Part shown: positions 61,901 to 63,894 of the stretch, piece by piece
Position numbering within the stretch: the stretch's first letter is position 1
Layout: every line of letters starts with the position of its first letter
Source of the DNA: Chitinophagaceae bacterium
GTDB lineage: Bacteria; Bacteroidota; Bacteroidia; Chitinophagales; Chitinophagaceae
Length of the DNA: 63,894 bases
Reading direction: 5' to 3'
NCBI GenBank assembly: GCA_021151685.1
Contig: JAGKWS010000011.1
Coordinates: 1-63,894 of the forward strand
Notes under the pieces: model-generated
Told to the model about the DNA's origin: nothing
Seen by the model: only the letters and a program-made list of their open reading frames with translations
Databases searched by the model: none
Program-made: the position numbers and the translations under genes

Positions 61901-63894
61901 ATGTGCACACCGCCACGCATCAACTGGTAGCTCGTTCCTATGTCCGACAACAACAGGCCTACTGCTGCGCCCGTGCTGCCTGCACAGTAGCTGCCGCCAC
62001 CGCTCACTGCATATTCGTTAGGCAGGCTGTTTACCACTACTGTAGCACTGCCGCTCATGTAGCGGCTACAGCCTGTTATGTTGTTGGTAGCCAGCACTTT
62101 GTACAAACCGCCATCCAGCTGCATGCCAAAATCCAAGGCCGTACCATCGCCCAGTATCGGGGTACCCATAGGGTCGGTACCGTTGTACAACTGGTAGCTC
62201 ATGCCTGTGCTCGAGCTGTTCAAGCCCACAGCTACACCTGCACCACCCGTACAGTAGGCTCCGCCACCTGTTACCGTATGCGTTACAGGTAGTGGGTTGA
62301 TGCTGATGGTTGCAACGCCACTCATCGTGCGCTGGCAACCGGTTATTGTGCTCGTAGCCAATACTGTATACGTACCCGCTGCTGTGTGCGTACCCATTGT
62401 TACAGGCAAGCCTGTACCCGTTACAGGACCACCTACTGCGGTACTGCCGTTATACAACTGGTAAGTTACGTTCGTGTTCGTACCGCTCAGGCTCAGGGTT
62501 ACACCCGCACCTTCTGCGCAGTAGGGGCCACCACCACTCAATGTCTGGTTGATAGGCAGTGGGTTCACCAATACCGTAGCACTACCGTTCATATCGCGTA
62601 TACAGCCTGTCGTTGGGTTCACCGCCTGTACTGTGTACGTACCTGCTACTGTCTGCAAACCAAAATTGATGGCACCACCGGTACCTACTGCAGGCGCACC
62701 TACTGTCAGGCTACCGTTATATAGTTGGTAGGTAACGCCTGTCTGTGAGCCATTCAGTGTTACAGATACACCTGCCCCGTTCTGGCACAATGTACCACCA
62801 CCACCTGTTGTCTGCAAACCCGGAAGCGGGTTGATGCCTACCGATGCAACACCACTCATTGTGCGTACACAGCCTGTGGTCAGGTCGGTAGCTTCTATAG
62901 TGTAGCTACCCGGTACGGTATACGTACCCATGCTCACTGGCAAGCCGGTACCAAATACTTCTATTCCTGCTGCCGCTGTACCATTGTACAACTGGTAGCC
63001 TATGCCAGCCTGAGAGCCGGCCATTTCTATCGTTACACCGCTACCACCTTCGCAGTAGTTGCCACCGCCTGTTACTGTCTGTATTACAGGCAAGGCATCT
63101 ATACCTACGCTCACCATGCCGGTCATTGTGTTGGTGCAACCAGTGGCACTGTTCGTGCCTGTTACTGTATAGTCGCCTGCCGCTGTCTTCAAGCCAAAGT
63201 CCAGCGTGAGCCCTGTACCCGCCACCATGCTACCCGTAGGTATGCCGTTGCGGTACAGTTGGTAGCTGATGCCCGTCTGTGAATTGCTCATGCCTACATG
63301 TACACCCGTACCACCGGCGCAATAGTTGCCACCACCGGTTACCGTCTGTGCTACAGGCAGTGCATTCTGCACTACGGTAGCACTACCGCTCATCATAGCC
63401 GTACAGGTACCATTGCTGGCCTGTACATTGTACGTAGCCGGTACGCTGGTAATGCCAAAGTTTACTGCGGCACCTGTACCCGTTACAGGTGCCCCTACAG
63501 GCAATGAGCCGTTCAGCAACTGGTAGCTCACACCGCTGGTGCTGCCACTCAAACCAATGGCTACACCCGCACTGCCTACGCAGTAGCTGCCGCCACCCGT
63601 TACTGTATATACTGTCGGTACTGCATTGATGTTTACCGATACCGTTCCTGTCATGTCTGCGGTACATCCGCTCGTAGCATTTGTAGCACGTACCCAATAA
63701 GTACCTGCTGCTGTCTGCAAGCCAAAGCTCAGTGCTGCGTTGGTGCCCGGTACGGCGCTACCTACTGTAGCCAGCCCATTGTACAACTGGTAGTTGATGC
63801 CGCTCTGAGAGTTGCCCAAACCTACTGCCACACCTGTACCTCCGGCGCAATAGCTGCCACCACCCGTTACAGTCTGTGCTGTTGGTATTGCATT
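58990..63894 (-). CDS. Giant secreted tandem-repeat protein with disrupted sorting domain (partial, N-terminus off the right edge)
   Basis: The minus-strand frame is open from base 63894 to a TGA at 58990, 1634 codons. An ATG at 63831 is internal to a repeat, so the true start is outside. Fifteen tandem units of about 88 residues run to nt 59861, each with (T/S)GGG.YC, QLYNG, FG.QT..GTY.V.A.N, TGC and a final N.LP. Three Ig-like domains follow (CLGSLVTFTTDAVNAG; CAGTTVTYSATDVAGG; ISEGQSLKLTARVANG), matching the C-terminal triplet of the genes at 25228 and 31119. After GSANVVAGQ the frame goes out of step and ends in a meaningless tail. The expected sorting domain is missing except for 28 codons in another frame. 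The protein as read would not be recognised by the T9SS. Confidence 0.88.
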   Translation of the reverse strand, partial: NAIPTAQTVTGGGSYCAGGTGVAVGLGNSQSGINYQLYNGLATVGSAVPGTNAALSFGLQTAAGTYWVRATNATSGCTADMTGTVSVNINAVPTVYTVTGGGSYCVGSAGVAIGLSGSTSGVSYQLLNGSLPVGAPVTGTGAAVNFGITSVPATYNVQASNGTCTAMMSGSATVVQNALPVAQTVTGGGNYCAGGTGVHVGMSNSQTGISYQLYRNGIPTGSMVAGTGLTLDFGLKTAAGDYTVTGTNSATGCTNTMTGMVSVGIDALPVIQTVTGGGNYCEGGSGVTIEMAGSQAGIGYQLYNGTAAAGIEVFGTGLPVSMGTYTVPGSYTIEATDLTTGCVRTMSGVASVGINPLPGLQTTGGGGTLCQNGAGVSVTLNGSQTGVTYQLYNGSLTVGAPAVGTGGAINFGLQTVAGTYTVQAVNPTTGCIRDMNGSATVLVNPLPINQTLSGGGPYCAEGAGVTLSLSGTNTNVTYQLYNGSTAVGGPVTGTGLPVTMGTHTAAGTYTVLATSTITGCQRTMSGVATISINPLPVTHTVTGGGAYCTGGAGVAVGLNSSSTGMSYQLYNGTDPMGTPILGDGTALDFGMQLDGGLYKVLATNNITGCSRYMSGSATVVVNSLPNEYAVSGGGSYCAGSTGAAVGLLLSDIGTSYQLMRGGVHMGAAVAGNGGEISFGAQTVAGTYSVMATNDVTGCMRGMSGSTDVLINTLPAGYTVTGGGSLCAGEAGVTIGLSGSEAGIDYQLYNGTATVGAAIEGTGDALDFGAQTAAGNYTIKAMNTATGCEKWMTGGAAVIVNALPLVKNITGGGAYCATGTGVTVGLNGSQSGVSYQLYNGATAAGEAVAGTGSGISFGMQTAAGTYSVLATNDATGCTAAMSGMAGVTVNALPAQQPVLSVGSSYCAGGDGVNILLNSSETGVSYRLYMGSTAMSMSMPGTGSLIDFGAQTTPGSYYVIGTNNTTGCTNMMLGSPSIIINALPVAYNLTGGGAYCEGSAGSVINLSGSQTGVMYQLYNTTGAVGAAIAGNSGSPLSFGAQPAGTYVVIATGNISGCTQQMSGSVTSVFNAAPTAYAVTGGGAYCAGGSGVEVKLANSQIGVNYRLFRGGVLISTTSGDGGDLNFGMMTTAGTYSVQAVNGTTGCSAAMTGSAAVVMNAVPAVYAVNGGGSYCSGSGGVEVGLLGSAPASAGISYQLYRGAVPVTGAVLNGANGPISFGNQTASGSYAVVATNTATGCTSNMSGFAVVTENAVPEVFAVTGGGSYCSSPTATGVAIGLSSSATGISYQLYRDGTPTGAAIAGTGDALNFGNQLATGEYTVRARNTSTLCVSMMDGMANVSMNTTVVPSISMTSTLGTTVCLGSLVTFTTDAVNAGVSPMYQWQVNGVNTGLGLSTFSLVPNDGDVVSVTMTSSAVCATPASVSAAVTMNVSAHVMPQVLVSVMPNDTVCAGTTVTYSATDVAGGTAPFFIWKKNGVAVGAGSTYSYVPENGDVVTCEMTSNFPCRLQDMVSSDTKMRVVTPAAPEVSIVANPGLSISEGQSLKLTARVANGGTIASYRWYVNGTEVSGATSSVYTSADYQNNDEVSVEVVSGGYCAGLTGSANVVAGQWPCERYVYAERTHRCRDPYLPLCDAAIS
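58995..59081 (-). pseudogene. Out-of-frame remnant of a T9SS sorting domain
   Basis: In the frame ending with TAA at 58995, the minus strand reads GNGLANGMYMLNVHTGAE and then TRTFHFVMQQ. This matches the end of type A sorting domains, for example SLASGVYMLNMGIGTETRQY in the gene at 31119. The rest of the domain (YPNP motif and about 70 residues) is absent. It overlaps the end of the giant frame. Confidence 0.85.
59861..63894 (-). repeat. Fifteen tandem repeats of about 88 codons
   Basis: Units start at each TGGG(S/A/N)YC motif and end at N(A/P)LP. Units are clearly homologous but not identical; most have a Cys near the start and one near TGC(T/x), suggesting one disulfide per unit. Units 14 and 15 (nearest the C-terminus) have short insertions; unit 11 has SVGSSYC in place of the triple Gly. 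The array continues beyond the right edge. Confidence 0.88.

Noticed and set aside
61210..62292. A 360-codon plus-strand frame within the right giant gene
   Set aside because: Periodic Cys/Ala/Tyr/Thr-rich antisense of the 88-residue repeat array; no independent coding features.
59861..63894. Regular repeats considered as a CRISPR array or DNA satellite
   Set aside because: Units are about 265 bp, diverged and codon-phased with a conserved protein pattern; there are no identical short repeats or spacers.
63831..63894. ATG 63831 as the start of the right giant gene
   Set aside because: The frame continues open to the window edge and residues before this Met complete the repeat unit (TGGGSYC.GG), so the gene begins outside.
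1..63894. Insertion sequences, prophage, tRNA or rRNA genes
   Set aside because: No transposase, integrase or phage protein, no terminal inverted repeats flanking a gene, and no tRNA- or rRNA-like stretch were recognised on either strand by reading.

Overview
The window reads as chromosome from a gliding member of the Bacteroidota, most likely near the Chitinophagaceae. The evidence is a complete gldK-gldL-gldM-gldN set (type IX secretion motor and core), a PorP/SprF-like outer-membrane protein, several very large secreted proteins ending in T9SS C-terminal sorting domains, a fused murF-alr gene, and promoter boxes of the Bacteroidota form TAnnTTTG. No rRNA, tRNA, CRISPR array, insertion sequence or prophage was recognised.

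Layout. Positions 1-8739 (minus) hold the N-terminal 2913 codons of a giant secreted mosaic protein (GEVED modules, a CUB-like domain, Ig-like repeats) that runs off the left edge. It is divergent from a SprB-repeat T9SS cargo protein (9372-12497). Positions 12582-19096 carry a lipoprotein, uxs and ugd (UDP-glucose to UDP-glucuronate to UDP-xylose), an RsmI-like methyltransferase, a 3-methyladenine DNA glycosylase and porP/sprF. Positions 19097-25161 carry murF-alr, a serine hydrolase of the beta-lactamase/transpeptidase fold, and the molybdenum-cofactor genes moeA-moaC-mobA. Positions 25228-35249 are two tandem paralogous giant T9SS cargo genes. Positions 35467-44031 carry comB, gldNMLK, a thioredoxin-domain (DUF255) protein and a PolB-like 3'-5' exonuclease. 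Positions 44099-47012 carry a coiled-coil membrane protein and an OmpR-type response regulator with an intramembrane-sensing histidine kinase. Positions 47149-58389 form a glycan locus: a GT4 enzyme, an ABC exporter pair, a GT2-GT2-GT4 multidomain enzyme, a YfhO-like membrane protein, a GT2-GT4 paralogue and a phosphoglycosyl transferase. From 58990 to the right edge lies another giant protein with 15 tandem repeats of about 88 residues.

How it fits together. The window brings the T9SS motor and core, a PorP/SprF-type outer-membrane partner, at least four confirmed or probable giant cargo proteins and polysaccharide-building genes into 64 kb. Many T9SS cargoes are anchored to a special lipopolysaccharide after their sorting domain is removed, so a link between the glycan locus and the cargoes is an attractive but unproven inference. 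The most striking anomalies are: (i) the right-edge giant protein has lost most of its sorting domain, whose last 28 codons survive out of frame; (ii) several genes have the promoter -7 box only 4-8 bases from the start codon, which suggests leaderless mRNAs; (iii) two paralogous multidomain glycosyltransferases flank a visibly AT-rich yfhO-like gene.
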